Assembly: GCF_001424305.1 (NCBI RefSeq)
Contig: NZ_LMPD01000002.1
Span: 357,531-421,530 of the forward strand
DNA length: 64,000 nucleotides
From: Pedobacter sp. Leaf176
GTDB taxonomy: Bacteria; Bacteroidota; Bacteroidia; Sphingobacteriales; Sphingobacteriaceae
Direction of reading: 5' to 3'
Position 1 is the stretch's first letter. Each line of letters starts with the position of its first letter. Below, one piece after another: positions 15,548 to 24,784 of the stretch. The notes beneath the pieces are model-generated. The model saw only the letters and a program-made list of their open reading frames with translations. It had not been told where the DNA came from and ran no database searches. Both the position numbers and the translations under genes were made by a program.

Positions 15548-16801
15548 ATGAAAGCAATAATTAAGGCAATATCCTGGCTATGCTTCACATTTTTTTGCAA
15601 CGCTATTTATGCGCAAAAACTGAAAACTGAAAGCATCATCTATAGTTATAACCGTCTGCCTTCATCGTCTCTGAAAGGCGCGAGGAATTACCAGGTCAAT
15701 ATCGAAGCCGCGTACGAAACGAAGAACAAACAGTTGCTTGATGATTACCATACGCAAAAAAAAATGGCTCAATCTAAATTCGACAAAGAAATGGCTGCCT
15801 ATTCAGGTTTACAGAAAGATGCTAATGAAAGGTACGCTAAGGCAATTACCGAATACAATAAAAAAAAGCTCGGGACTAAAATTCTTGAAAAATCTCTTTT
15901 AGAAAGTGGTAAGCCTCAACCTGAAATCATAGCGAAGCCTTATCTTGAAAATATTGACCCTCCAAGACTGCAATCTTCCTATGATTATCAGACACTGGCA
16001 GATACTTATATCCAACTAGATGGTTTTCAGAAGGAAAAAGAAAATGCAATAAAAATTTTAATCCTGCTATATGGTTTCGACAATACCGTTCCCCGAAACG
16101 TCAGTGAGGAAGATAGCCGTTTAGTATTTGCAAACGGAAGTTCAAGCACAAAAAAAATAATTTCTTACCACAATGAATTTTCGTACCGTCATCCTATGGC
16201 TGTTAAAGTTTATGATCCGGCAGGAAAAGAAATTTTGAGCCTTACCCCGCCTGAGCTTAATAGTTATAAAATTTATAAATCTCCAAGCTCTGACCGGTAC
16301 ACAACAGTAAATTCTGAGCTACTCATTAAAACAAACGAAGAAAAGATACTCCAGGAAAATTTTAAGTTTTTAAGTAACCTGCTTAATGACCGGTATGGTT
16401 ATTCCAGTGTGAAAAGGACGGTTAATTTGTACTACATAAAAAATGCAGACGATAATTATAAAGACCTCACTACTGCATTCAATGAAGCATCGTCTGGATT
16501 ACTCCTGCTGCAGCAGGACGAGCTCAGCGCTGGTGTGAAATTAAATAAAGCCTGCGCACTTTGGATTTCTGCGTTAAAAGAGGCTGATTTCAATAACAAA
16601 AAAAGCCGGATTAATAAAGAAATCGCAATGGGCATCTATTTCAATCTACTGGAAGCTTATTATGCAACCGGCAATGTCCGGGAGGGCCAGATAAACCTGG
16701 AGAAAATAAATGTCATGAGTATGGCTAATGAGGATAGAAGAATAAAGCTGGACTATGATATCAGGTTCGCCGAACTTAAAAAAAGACAATCACTAAATTA
16801 A
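15548..16801 (+). CDS. Secreted protein with coiled-coil N-terminal region, unknown function
   Basis: 417 residues with a signal peptide (hydrophobic run to NAIYAQ). Residues 55-110 are charged and helical, likely a coiled coil (YHTQKKMAQSKFDKEMAAY). The C-terminal 150 residues look like tetratricopeptide-type helices (LNKACALWISALKEADF, MGIYFNLLEAYYATGNV). No enzyme motif seen. The second gene of the 14932-18267 operon, so it may form a surface or periplasmic complex with its neighbours. Confidence 0.75.
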   Translation: MKAIIKAISWLCFTFFCNAIYAQKLKTESIIYSYNRLPSSSLKGARNYQVNIEAAYETKNKQLLDDYHTQKKMAQSKFDKEMAAYSGLQKDANERYAKAITEYNKKKLGTKILEKSLLESGKPQPEIIAKPYLENIDPPRLQSSYDYQTLADTYIQLDGFQKEKENAIKILILLYGFDNTVPRNVSEEDSRLVFANGSSSTKKIISYHNEFSYRHPMAVKVYDPAGKEILSLTPPELNSYKIYKSPSSDRYTTVNSELLIKTNEEKILQENFKFLSNLLNDRYGYSSVKRTVNLYYIKNADDNYKDLTTAFNEASSGLLLLQQDELSAGVKLNKACALWISALKEADFNNKKSRINKEIAMGIYFNLLEAYYATGNVREGQINLEKINVMSMANEDRRIKLDYDIRFAELKKRQSLN

Positions 16802-16812
16802 AGAACGTTCAA

Positions 16813-18267
16813 ATGAAAAACTACATCTTATTATTTCTATTTCTTTTCAGCATGTCTTCCATTGCTCAGATTAAAGCTATCCAGGGGAGCAACAGTTCAA
16901 CATTCACTGCCAGTAAAGATGCTGAATTGTTAACATATAAAACAGCAAAAAGCGATTATTTCGTTTTCCAAAGAACGGAAAAATTCAATAAAATAACGAC
17001 ACTCATCAGTGTTGATAAAAACGGGTTGTTGGGCAGTCCAAAGGAAATCATGGTCAATCCGGGCGTTATGGGCAACATGTCCGGACTAACAAAGGTTGTC
17101 GCGATTGGTAATGGTCCGATTGCATTCACGGATAACCAGAATAAAAATGAAGGCATTAACAGCCTCACAGCAAGAACAATTGATGGGGCTGGAAATCTTT
17201 CTTCCACAGGCCAGTTAATTGCAACTATTCGTTATACAAAAATCTTAAATGCAGGCAGATTTAGAATTGCAATTAGCCCAGATAACAAAAAACTCGCTGT
17301 ATTGGCGATTAGCCCACATCAAAAAGACGTAGCAGACGAGATAGAATACTTTCTGTTTGATGAAAACCTCAAAGAAACGTCAAAGGGAAAGTTCAGCTTT
17401 CAGGGCTTTACAAAAGAACTTTACATTGATGAATTTTTCATTTCCAATAACGCTGATTTTTACCTTACCAAAATTGAAAATGATAAAACCTATCGGTATC
17501 CGGTTCTGCTTCAGTTTTCAGAAAAAACCGGGCCAAGCATTATACCTGTAATGATTTCAGATCCAACTATAAAAAATATGAGCTATACCAGTAAGCTAAA
17601 TCCTAAAGGTGAGTTGATTATAGCAGGCTATACGCAAACAAAGAGTACATTTTCGGTCGGAGACCCCGCAATTGCAGGAACCTGGACATTTAATTCAGCT
17701 GTACCCAATGAAGTAAAAACTTTTAAATCTGAAAAAAAGATTACCAATCTTGTGGCGAAAGACTTACAGTTTAACGGAGATACCTTTTATTTGCTGGGAG
17801 AACAATATAAGTCAGAGATGGATCGCGCAACATCAACGCAGTTGGCTCAATATACTACAGAGCGAAATACCAGCCTTAAATACCAAAATATTGTTGTTAC
17901 GGGCTACAGCCCTGATGGTAACAAAAAATTTGAAATGGAACTTAACAGAAACTGGAATGGCAAAAACACAGGCTATGATTTAACCTTTGCTTCAGGAATC
18001 ATAAATAACAAACTCACCGTAATTTATAACGATCAGTACGGCAAATACGTTAATGATCCATCCCGAACTAACCTGAAAGTACCTGTTGCTATATCTATTA
18101 CCAATGATGGCTTGATGGAAAATCCCATAAACTTTGCAAAACCACTCGATGTTGAACTTAGTTCATACACAATGCTGCCTGCTTTTTCATTTAATACGAA
18201 CAATAAAATTATTCTACTCTCTGCTAATCAACAATCCGTCAAAACGGTAAGTTTTATGGTGCAATAA
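16813..18267 (+). CDS. Secreted, probable beta-propeller-like protein
   Basis: 484 residues with a signal peptide (MKNYILLFLFLFSMSSIAQ). The mature protein has repeated strand patterns with phrases such as LISVDKNGLLGSP, AISPDNKKLAVLAISP and YTSKLNPKGELIIAGYTQ, as in propeller or WD40-like folds where values are read and compared. No catalytic residues are evident. It ends the operon; the spacer after it has no clear T-tract terminator. Confidence 0.75.
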   Translation: MKNYILLFLFLFSMSSIAQIKAIQGSNSSTFTASKDAELLTYKTAKSDYFVFQRTEKFNKITTLISVDKNGLLGSPKEIMVNPGVMGNMSGLTKVVAIGNGPIAFTDNQNKNEGINSLTARTIDGAGNLSSTGQLIATIRYTKILNAGRFRIAISPDNKKLAVLAISPHQKDVADEIEYFLFDENLKETSKGKFSFQGFTKELYIDEFFISNNADFYLTKIENDKTYRYPVLLQFSEKTGPSIIPVMISDPTIKNMSYTSKLNPKGELIIAGYTQTKSTFSVGDPAIAGTWTFNSAVPNEVKTFKSEKKITNLVAKDLQFNGDTFYLLGEQYKSEMDRATSTQLAQYTTERNTSLKYQNIVVTGYSPDGNKKFEMELNRNWNGKNTGYDLTFASGIINNKLTVIYNDQYGKYVNDPSRTNLKVPVAISITNDGLMENPINFAKPLDVELSSYTMLPAFSFNTNNKIILLSANQQSVKTVSFMVQ

Positions 18268-18652
18268 TTATAATTCAACTTCCAGGCAATTTTTTCCTGA
18301 AAAGAAATTATAAATTTTAGAACTATGGCTTTTTCATGTAGTGTTACGAGTTAAAAACTCGCACTAGCACAGGGAAAACTCCCCTCCTTATTTCAAGGAG
18401 GGGTTGGGGTGGTTCATCAACTATTCCTGCCCTTCTACTGGTGCTTTTCCACTTAGCTAAGCTTTAGCACTGTGTTCCCGTTCTACTCCAACCCGGCCTA
18501 CATCCCGATAGCTATCGGGATTCGGAATGCATTATCAAAGCCGGTTCGGCCCAGGACAAACAAAATTCGTAGCGAGATGCTACGAACAGTATCAGAAATA
18601 TGGCTTTATATTGGTACGAGTTAAAAACTCGCACCAGCATAGCACTGTTGAA
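18268..18652. other. Repeat-rich spacer
   Basis: No gene. It holds two copies of the third repeat family (18326-18370, 18602-18642, core TACGAGTTAAAAACTCG), a hairpin around CCCCTCCTTATTTCAAGGAGGGG (18374-18396), and the perfect palindrome ATCCCGATAGCTATCGGGAT (18502-18521). The last two are common scattered motifs in Bacteroidota genomes. Confidence 0.7.
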
Positions 18653-19009
18653 TCATATAACCGGATTCCATGTTGGACATGCATCCGGATTTTCCATCCG
18701 CTCTCCCCAGTCATTCATCGCTTTTAGCACCGGAATCAACGTTTTGCCCAATTCGCTCAGTTCATACTCTACCCGCGGTGGCTTTTCCATATAGCTGTGC
18801 CGTATGATCAGGCGGTCTTCTTCCAGTTCTTTGAGCTGCTGTGTCAGTATCTTCCGGGAAATATCGGGCATTTGTACCGCCAGTTTACCAAAACGGATTT
18901 TTCCAACAGTAAATATCCTGATCAATACGATGGGTTTCCATTTCCCGCCGATGTATCCCATCGTGCGTACCACGGCGCAGTTGTCGGGGTTTTGAAGTGC
19001 TTTTCTCAT
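18653..19009 (-). CDS. HxlR-family winged-helix regulator
   Basis: 118 residues with the HxlR pattern: CAVVRTMGYIGGKWKP at the start, PDISRKILTQQLKELEEDRLI as the recognition region, and a PPRVEYELSELGKTLIPVL wing. Cys12 is where YodB-type members place their redox-sensing cysteine. The gene is transcribed away from the SDR gene at 19140, which is probably its target. Confidence 0.9.
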   Translation of the reverse strand: MRKALQNPDNCAVVRTMGYIGGKWKPIVLIRIFTVGKIRFGKLAVQMPDISRKILTQQLKELEEDRLIIRHSYMEKPPRVEYELSELGKTLIPVLKAMNDWGERMENPDACPTWNPVI

Positions 19010-19010
19010 T

Positions 19011-19060
19011 GGTTACCTTTATGTTACCACTATTTGCCTTTAGTTTCATCGGGGGTAACC
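19011..19060. promoter_or_regulatory. Candidate HxlR operator region
   Basis: GGTTACC (19011-19017) and GGTAACC (19054-19060) form an inverted pair, and a further GTTACC lies at 19023-19028. The site touches the regulator's start codon and lies upstream of the divergent SDR gene, as expected for autoregulation. No binding data can be seen from sequence. Confidence 0.35.
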
Positions 19061-19139
19061 ACTAATATCAGGCAGATTCCAGAATGATTGGTCAGGCTTT
19101 AGTTTCTTTGCGAAACAAAAGTAAACTAATTTCAGGAAT

Positions 19140-19937
19140 ATGGATAATCAAGAAAAAATGGATCAAAATCTCGCCAGCAAAACCGCGCTTGTAACTGGTG
19201 GTACAAAAGGGATAGGCAAAGCGATTGCAGCCAGATTAGCAGCGGCAGGTGCTACCGTGATCATTACGGCACGTAATCAGCCGGATGAGGCAGATTTGCC
19301 TTATCACTTCATTTCAGCAGACCTGTCCCGGCCGGAGGATGTAACCCGGGTAGCAGAAGAAATTACGGCACAATTTGGCGGCGTAGACATCCTGATCAAC
19401 AACATGGGTGCAAACACTTTTCCGGGAGGTGGCTTCAGTACACTAAGTGATGAACATTGGGACCAGGCATTTCAAGTAAACCTATTTTCTTCTGTCAGAC
19501 TGGACAAAGCATTGCTTCCCCAGATGCTGGCCCGCAAAAATGGTGTTATCATTCACATCTCCTCTACCAGCGGCCAATTCCCAATATGGGAATCTACCAT
19601 GGCGTACAGTTCGGCCAAGGCGGCCCTGAATGCTTACAGCAAAACCCTTTCAGACGAGGTGGCGCCACAGGGCGTGCGGGTTGTAACGGTATCGCCCGGC
19701 CTCAACAAAACCGAAGCCATGTCCAGCTTTCTTAATGATCTGGCAAAGAATGCAGGAATTTCAGTGGATGAAATGACGCAGAATCTTTTCAACCGTGTGG
19801 GCGGTGTACCGCTGGGCAGAATGGCCGGCCCGGAGGAGACTGCAGAACTGGTGTACTTCCTCGTTTCTCCGAATGCCTCTTATATCACAGGCACAAATTA
19901 CCATATCGACGGGGGTAATTTTCCAGTAGTGCGGTAA
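19140..19937 (+). CDS. Short-chain dehydrogenase/reductase
   Basis: A classical SDR of 265 residues: TGGTKGIG NAD(P) motif near residue 20, NNMG in place of NNAG, catalytic Ser (SSTSGQ) and YSSAKAAL, and a C-terminal TGTNYHIDGG. These enzymes reduce carbonyls or oxidise alcohols with NAD(P)H. Glu/Asp residues after strand 2 are absent (TARNQ), which suggests NADP preference. It is divergent from an HxlR regulator, a common arrangement for electrophile-induced SDRs. A good terminator follows. The substrate is unknown. Confidence 0.9.
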   Translation: MDNQEKMDQNLASKTALVTGGTKGIGKAIAARLAAAGATVIITARNQPDEADLPYHFISADLSRPEDVTRVAEEITAQFGGVDILINNMGANTFPGGGFSTLSDEHWDQAFQVNLFSSVRLDKALLPQMLARKNGVIIHISSTSGQFPIWESTMAYSSAKAALNAYSKTLSDEVAPQGVRVVTVSPGLNKTEAMSSFLNDLAKNAGISVDEMTQNLFNRVGGVPLGRMAGPEETAELVYFLVSPNASYITGTNYHIDGGNFPVVR

Positions 19938-19963
19938 CGGCGTTCAAACCCCGCTGGGCCTGC

Positions 19964-19994
19964 AAACCCTCCTGTGAAAACCGGAGGGTTTTTT
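19964..19994 (+). terminator. Intrinsic terminator after the SDR gene
   Basis: AAACCCTCC and GGAGGGTTTTTT form a strong stem with a short loop and a T-run, 27 nt after the stop codon. Confidence 0.85.
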
Positions 19995-20272
19995 CTGTGC
20001 AGAGCTTCATCCAGATGAATTTTTGTTAAATAATTTTCCGAATTAAAAAAGGTGGTAAAATCCTCGAAGGATCAAAGGAGATTTCAACGACAGCATCCTA
20101 TGAAGGCTTAGGAAACCCTGCTGTTACTATAGGGTGGTTAACTACATGCTTTCTTACTTAAAGTTCTGTTTCGGGGATGGAACAGAACAAAGGAACCTGT
20201 TTATTTTTGTGGTTTAAAGGCCGTTTATTCGTAATTTTTTCGGATAGCTATATGTTTCATTAGGATCACCAA
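19995..20272. other. Spacer between convergent SDR gene and 12-gene operon
   Basis: No gene or recognisable repeat seen. No obvious T-rich terminator was found for the minus-strand operon that ends at 20273. Confidence 0.5.
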
Positions 20273-20899
20273 TCAATCAACAGGTGATTCGCTAAAGTTA
20301 ATTTTCTTTGAAGATATTGCCCAGAAAATCCATAATAAGATGCAGATGAGCAAAGCCGCATCCGGATAGAAAAAGGAGGTAATAAATGCCGCAAGATAAG
20401 TTGGGAAACCATAGAGGTAGTTGTTTCGAAGTTCCCGGATTGCTGTATCACTAATTCCCGGACGCAGTAATTTTTTATCGCTGCTAGCCTGTTGCCACAG
20501 CAAATTGAAAGCAAGGTTAACCAGTACAAACATGCCCGTATAAATGGTAACCGAAAGCTGCTTCGAACCGCTTAAGTAAAATCTGGTTAGTAGTGCGCTC
20601 GGGAAGGAAACAAGCGAAACCAGGAACAAGATAAGTCCGTTGGCGAACATGAGCCCTGTGTTTCGCTTGTAAATCTGTTTGAATACTTTGTGGTGGTTAA
20701 CCCAAACAATAAAAATGCTAAAAAAGGAAATAATAAAGGCGACATAACCTGGCCATTGTTTTTTCAACGCTTCAAGTAAATGAATAGAAGTATCCCCCAT
20801 TTTAAGCTCAGGGATATGAAGTTCTAGCACCAGCAGGGTAATCGCAATTGCAAAAACACCATCACTAAAAGCCTCTATCCTGGCGGTTTCCTTTTCCAT
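20273..20899 (-). CDS. TMEM175-family (DUF1211) membrane protein, putative K+ channel
   Basis: 208 residues with the family hallmark RIEAFSDGVFAIAITLLVLEL on the first membrane helix and about six helices in total. The FSDG...T pattern lines the pore in TMEM175 potassium channels; bacterial members with one such repeat form tetramers. Last gene of the 12-gene minus-strand operon, 10 nt after the esterase gene. A potassium leak in response to electrophile stress would fit the operon, by analogy to Kef systems; this is inference. Confidence 0.85.
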   Translation of the reverse strand: MEKETARIEAFSDGVFAIAITLLVLELHIPELKMGDTSIHLLEALKKQWPGYVAFIISFFSIFIVWVNHHKVFKQIYKRNTGLMFANGLILFLVSLVSFPSALLTRFYLSGSKQLSVTIYTGMFVLVNLAFNLLWQQASSDKKLLRPGISDTAIRELRNNYLYGFPTYLAAFITSFFYPDAALLICILLWIFWAISSKKINFSESPVD

Positions 20900-20909
20900 A
20901 TTCTACAAG

Positions 20910-21524
20910 CTAATCGTTAAAAATTAACTTATTAACCTGCTCAATTTCATGTTGGGTAATGGTATGCCCCATATTTTGGTAGATGATTTCGGTGACCCTG
21001 GCGCCCATGCTTTCGAGCAAAGCCGTACTTTCTTTTACCCTTGCTACCGGCACGTGCATGTCGGGGTCGCTGCTGCCAATAAAAATTGGTGTTCCATCAA
21101 AATCGCCGTGATAGTTGCGATGGTCTACCACCTCACCAATTAGGCCCCCGGTAAAGGCCACAACCCCACCGTAACGACCTGCGTGGCTGGCAACGTAATC
21201 TAAAGACAAGCAGGCACCTTGCGAAAAACCTAAAAAGTAAATCTGTGATTTTTGAAAGCCTTCACTTTCGAGGTATAAAACCACATCGTTTATTAGCTTT
21301 AGCGAGTGAGAAAACGACGGCTCATTTGCTGTTCTCGGCGCTAAAAATGATTGCGGATACCAGCTGTTTCCAGGTGCTTGCGGCGCAACAAGGGCAAAAG
21401 AACCTCCATTTAGTTCTGTAGCCAGCGATAAAATATCTTGTGCATTGCTACCGCGGCCATGAATCATAATCAGCACTTTTTTTGCCTCGCTGATGCTCAG
21501 ACCCGATTTTATAATTTCTTTCAT
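20910..21524 (-). CDS. Alpha/beta hydrolase, MhqD-like carboxylesterase/phospholipase
   Basis: 204 residues, with nucleophile elbow GFSQGAC (Ser101), acid in SDPDMHVP and histidine in NMGHTI. IHGRGSN supplies the oxyanion hole. This is the small carboxylesterase family that includes Bacillus MhqD, which is co-induced with the dioxygenase MhqO by hydroquinones. An MhqO-like gene lies two genes upstream, so the pairing is conserved here. It starts 2 nt after the GNAT gene. Confidence 0.85.
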   Translation of the reverse strand: MKEIIKSGLSISEAKKVLIMIHGRGSNAQDILSLATELNGGSFALVAPQAPGNSWYPQSFLAPRTANEPSFSHSLKLINDVVLYLESEGFQKSQIYFLGFSQGACLSLDYVASHAGRYGGVVAFTGGLIGEVVDHRNYHGDFDGTPIFIGSSDPDMHVPVARVKESTALLESMGARVTEIIYQNMGHTITQHEIEQVNKLIFND

Positions 21525-21526
21525 TC

Positions 21527-21829
21527 CTATTCTTCGTTTATTTTATTCCAGATATCCTTATACAAATCTTCGTGCCGCTTAAACTGGATATGCACATAAG
21601 GGCACATTGGAATGACCATTAACTTGTTTTCGCGAACGTAGTTGACCATTGCATCTAGCAATTGCTTCGCGTAACCCAAACCCTCTTTTTCGGGCTCTAC
21701 CTCCGTGTGGTAAACCGTTAAATTTGTTCCTTCGATGTCAAAAATCATTTCACCAACTTTCCCATCCTCATCATAAATATCGAATGAACTTGGCTCGCCT
21801 TGCTGAGTGTTTAATTTTACCTGTGCCAT
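21527..21829 (-). CDS. Small GNAT-fold acetyltransferase (YjdJ type)
   Basis: 100 residues. The minimal GNAT fold shows TVYHTEVEPEKEGLGYAKQL as the acetyl-CoA loop and VIPMCPYVHIQFKRH with the conserved CPY motif of COG2388-type proteins. The substrate is unknown. A second member lies at 22799-23101, flanking the dioxygenase gene, which suggests linked roles. It starts 5 nt downstream of the dioxygenase stop. Confidence 0.85.
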   Translation of the reverse strand: MAQVKLNTQQGEPSSFDIYDEDGKVGEMIFDIEGTNLTVYHTEVEPEKEGLGYAKQLLDAMVNYVRENKLMVIPMCPYVHIQFKRHEDLYKDIWNKINEE

Positions 21830-21834
21830 AACCT

Positions 21835-22770
21835 TTAATTTAATTTTGGAAGTAATTTATTCAAATCATCCCGTAAATGCTCATGTTGGTGTGGCAATTT
21901 TAAATGCATTCCCAATTCATTTAAAGGCTCATCAACGGTAAAGCCTGGATTTTCTGTTGCAATTTCGAAAAGTACCCCTCCCGGTTCACGGAAATAAAGT
22001 GAGTAAAAATAATCGCGGTCTATTTTCGGGGTAATTTGCAGGTTTTTACTCAAAATCTGCTCTCTCATTTCCATTTGTATATCTTCATTTTTTACTCGGA
22101 AAGCGACGTGGTGGTTTGTGCCTGCAGCATTTCTACCACGGTGGCCAGATGGAACTTCGAGTAAATCGACAATGGCCGCATTTTCAACCGTATCCGTAAT
22201 AAAGCGGTAACGATTTCCCTCTTGCGCCAATAAGCGATAGCCAAATAAATCGGTTAAAACTTTTGCTGTTTCATCAATGCTTTGCAAGGTTAAGGTGGTG
22301 CTATGAAAACCTCTGGTTGCGGTATCTTTTTTGATTTCACTGGTTTCCCAAGGCGCTCTGCTATCGGCAGTTTTGGGTACAATTAAGCTTAACGATAAGC
22401 CATCAGGGTCTTTAAATGCCAGTACCTGCTCATCGAAACGCTCTACAATTTCTTTGGTTTTTACGTTTGCAACGCCAAATCTTTCCAACCAGAATTCGTG
22501 GCTTCCGGCAGGTACCGAATAACCAATTTCAGTTGCCATTCCAACACCCTCAGTACCCGGGCCGATTCCATCCCAGGGGAAAAAAGTAAGGATGGTACCC
22601 GCATGGCCAGCTTCATCGCCATAGTACAAATGATAAGTTCCTGGATCATCAAAATTCACCGTTTTTTTAACCAATCTTAAACCCATGGTTTTCGTATAAA
22701 AATCGAAATTTTGTTGTGCATTGCCTGCAATCGCGGTTATGTGATGCAGACCCAAAATATTGTTATTCAT
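21835..22770 (-). CDS. Ring-cleaving dioxygenase of the MhqO/MhqA family (two VOC domains)
   Basis: 311 residues made of two vicinal-oxygen-chelate modules. Probable metal ligands are the His of GLHHITAI, the His of RGFHSTTLTL and the Glu of VLFEIATENPG. The GTNHHVAFRVKN segment is typical. Bacillus MhqO and MhqA belong here and are induced by hydroquinones and catechols, which they are thought to open. The gene lies between two small GNATs, followed by an MhqD-like esterase, so this part of the operon resembles an mhq detoxification cassette. Confidence 0.88.
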   Translation of the reverse strand: MNNNILGLHHITAIAGNAQQNFDFYTKTMGLRLVKKTVNFDDPGTYHLYYGDEAGHAGTILTFFPWDGIGPGTEGVGMATEIGYSVPAGSHEFWLERFGVANVKTKEIVERFDEQVLAFKDPDGLSLSLIVPKTADSRAPWETSEIKKDTATRGFHSTTLTLQSIDETAKVLTDLFGYRLLAQEGNRYRFITDTVENAAIVDLLEVPSGHRGRNAAGTNHHVAFRVKNEDIQMEMREQILSKNLQITPKIDRDYFYSLYFREPGGVLFEIATENPGFTVDEPLNELGMHLKLPHQHEHLRDDLNKLLPKLN

Positions 22771-22798
22771 AATTTTAGTATTTTTAGTAATAAATTAT

Positions 22799-23101
22799 TT
22801 ACCTGCCCTGATAAGATTTATCTATTTGCGGTAAGTATTCGGTATGTGTTTTAATAAAATTTGAGACAAAAGGACAATAAACCATGACCAGTTTTTTATG
22901 TGTTTTTGCATAATCAAACGCGTGTTTAGCCAGGGCGGATGCAAGGCCTTTTCCAGCCAGTTTTTCGGGCACAAAAGTATGCATGAAAGCAATATTCTTT
23001 TTGTAAAACCGGTACGTTAAATAGGCAATTTCGCCCTCCACCTCGATTTCAAATTGTAAATTGACTTCGTTATTTCTGATACTATATTCCTGATTTTCCA
23101 T
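22799..23101 (-). CDS. Small GNAT-fold acetyltransferase (YjdJ type), second copy
   Basis: 100 residues with FVPEKLAGKGLASALAKHA as the CoA-binding loop and VMVYCPFVSNFIKTH as the conserved Cys-Pro motif. It is related to but clearly diverged from the protein at 21527. The 57-nt gap before it is the largest within the operon, so an internal promoter is possible. Confidence 0.85.
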   Translation of the reverse strand: MENQEYSIRNNEVNLQFEIEVEGEIAYLTYRFYKKNIAFMHTFVPEKLAGKGLASALAKHAFDYAKTHKKLVMVYCPFVSNFIKTHTEYLPQIDKSYQGR

Positions 23102-23158
23102 TGCTGTTTCATTAATGCATCAACTGTGGTTTTTATTTACTCTTTTTATCGCCACCAA

Positions 23159-23848
23159 CTAAGATTTAACTTCTGTTGATAAAGGTTTGGAAACATAATA
23201 GCAGATGACCATGGCAACTCCCGGCAATAAAATGCCACCAAGGCCGAAAAGCCTGCCAACCCATGCGCCGAGTAAACAGCCTATCAAAAAGCCTCCGAGC
23301 GTAACTAAGCCCTTGTTTACGCCTGAAAGGAAATCGGCATTCTTAAACCCTGAATTACAGAAGGACCTGATATCGAGTGCAAACTGCGTTACATTTCCCG
23401 TCATCATAGTGGTTGGACCGAATGTTTCTTTTGCAAAAAGTTTTCCGAAAGCATTTTGTAAACCCATGGCAAAAACCACAATCATGGTTACCAGGTACAT
23501 TGGCCAGGTGATTTCGCCATTTTCAATGTAGCCAAGCGAATAAGTAATTATACCGGCCAGTAAAAGGATAATGCCCTCACACAAAAGCAGAAAATGCCTG
23601 TTCGAAAACCTTGCTGATATCCATCCGCCAACCATTACCGACAGCATAAAAACCGGGAATGTTAACAGTTTAATCCATGCGTCGCCCTCCGAACCCTTAA
23701 TCATCTGGTAGGCGAACACGATAAAGTTTCCGGTTACATGTGCCGAGAAAATTTTATCTGCGGCTACAAAAGTTATGGTATCGCAATAGCCGGCTATGAT
23801 GGTTAAAACCAGCGTTACGAACCAGATATTATTCTGTTTTTCTTCCAT
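23159..23848 (-). CDS. YoaK family (DUF1275) membrane protein
   Basis: 229 residues with six to seven membrane helices and the family landmarks AGYCDTITF, SAHVTGNFIVF, GLQNAFGK and TTMMTGNVTQ. YoaK proteins are predicted small-molecule transporters of unknown substrate. It lies between dps (5 nt) and a GNAT gene, with no gap large enough for its own promoter on the dps side. Confidence 0.85.
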   Translation of the reverse strand: MEEKQNNIWFVTLVLTIIAGYCDTITFVAADKIFSAHVTGNFIVFAYQMIKGSEGDAWIKLLTFPVFMLSVMVGGWISARFSNRHFLLLCEGIILLLAGIITYSLGYIENGEITWPMYLVTMIVVFAMGLQNAFGKLFAKETFGPTTMMTGNVTQFALDIRSFCNSGFKNADFLSGVNKGLVTLGGFLIGCLLGAWVGRLFGLGGILLPGVAMVICYYVSKPLSTEVKS

Positions 23849-23853
23849 TTTGT

Positions 23854-24327
23854 TTAAGATAAATGTGCCCTTAACATCCAGGCCATGGTTTCATGGGTTT
23901 CCATTAAACCTGTAATGTAATCGCTTGTTCCGGCATCTTTTAGTGCATCGGCATAGTTATCAATGTTTTCTCTTAAATGGATTAAAATGCTTTCATGGTC
24001 GGCAAGCAATGTTTTAATATAAGTCGGCGCATCGTTGTTACCGCGATCATCTTCGGTTAGATGTGTTAGTTCTAAAAATTGCTTAAGCGATGCCGGTGCA
24101 TAATGCCCCAGCTTGCGGATACGCTCTGCCACGGCGTCGACAATATCTTCTAATTGCGTGTATTGCTCCTCAAAAAACTTGTGTTTATTGTAAAAATCCG
24201 GACCAACAACATTCCAGTGTGCTTTCCTGGTTTTTGTATATAAAACGTATTCATCTGCAAGAATTTTGCTTAACGAGTGCGCAACCTTGGCAAGGTTATC
24301 TGCGCTGATTCCAATTTTAGCCTCCAT
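23854..24327 (-). CDS. dps: Dps-like ferritin (DNA protection during starvation)
   Basis: About 157 residues from the preferred start MEAKIGIS. A longer in-frame start would add a hydrophobic tail that does not belong to Dps. Ferroxidase-site residues are visible in KAHWNVVGPDFYNKHKFFEEQY, with Asp/Glu in the LEDIVDAVAERIRKLG helix. Dps oxidises iron with peroxide in a 12-mer shell and limits Fenton damage. Its place in an operon of quinone and electrophile enzymes suggests a shared oxidative signal. Confidence 0.92.
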   Translation of the reverse strand: MEAKIGISADNLAKVAHSLSKILADEYVLYTKTRKAHWNVVGPDFYNKHKFFEEQYTQLEDIVDAVAERIRKLGHYAPASLKQFLELTHLTEDDRGNNDAPTYIKTLLADHESILIHLRENIDNYADALKDAGTSDYITGLMETHETMAWMLRAHLS

Positions 24328-24346
24328 AATTTTGATTTGTTTAGTA

Positions 24347-24781
24347 TTAATTAAAAATGTGATTAAGTAAATAATTATCAACTGAAAAAGTTCCCGGGCC
24401 AATTACCCATAAAAACAGCATTGCCAGTGTGTACATGTAAGGCACATCGCGCACTTCAACTGAATCTTTTCTGTGTACTACGAAATAACCAATTGCAGTT
24501 ACCCCTATTGATGGTAAAAGAAAAACCCGTGTTCCAACGCCCAAAGCAACAAGAAATGGCACTACCGTATCAGAAAAAGTTGCTACCAAACCATTTAACT
24601 TATCAGGCAAACCCAAAGGATTTGGTACGTGCTCTTTCTCGCCGTTTTGAACACGAAACTTTTTCATGCCGTGAACCCTGAACAGCTCCAGCATAAGCAG
24701 CACCCTAAAAACTAAAACTGCCCAATTGTTTACCTCTGATCCTAAATCTGAAGACAGCAGGTATTTTATAACATTTTCCAT
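24347..24781 (-). CDS. DoxX-family membrane protein
   Basis: 144 residues with four hydrophobic segments and the DoxX-type first helix (LVFRVLLMLELFRVHGMKKF). DoxX proteins are linked to quinone-coupled redox reactions and oxidative-stress complexes in several bacteria. It starts 3 nt after the amidohydrolase stop, so translation is probably coupled. Confidence 0.85.
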   Translation of the reverse strand: MENVIKYLLSSDLGSEVNNWAVLVFRVLLMLELFRVHGMKKFRVQNGEKEHVPNPLGLPDKLNGLVATFSDTVVPFLVALGVGTRVFLLPSIGVTAIGYFVVHRKDSVEVRDVPYMYTLAMLFLWVIGPGTFSVDNYLLNHIFN

Positions 24782-24784
24782 AGG

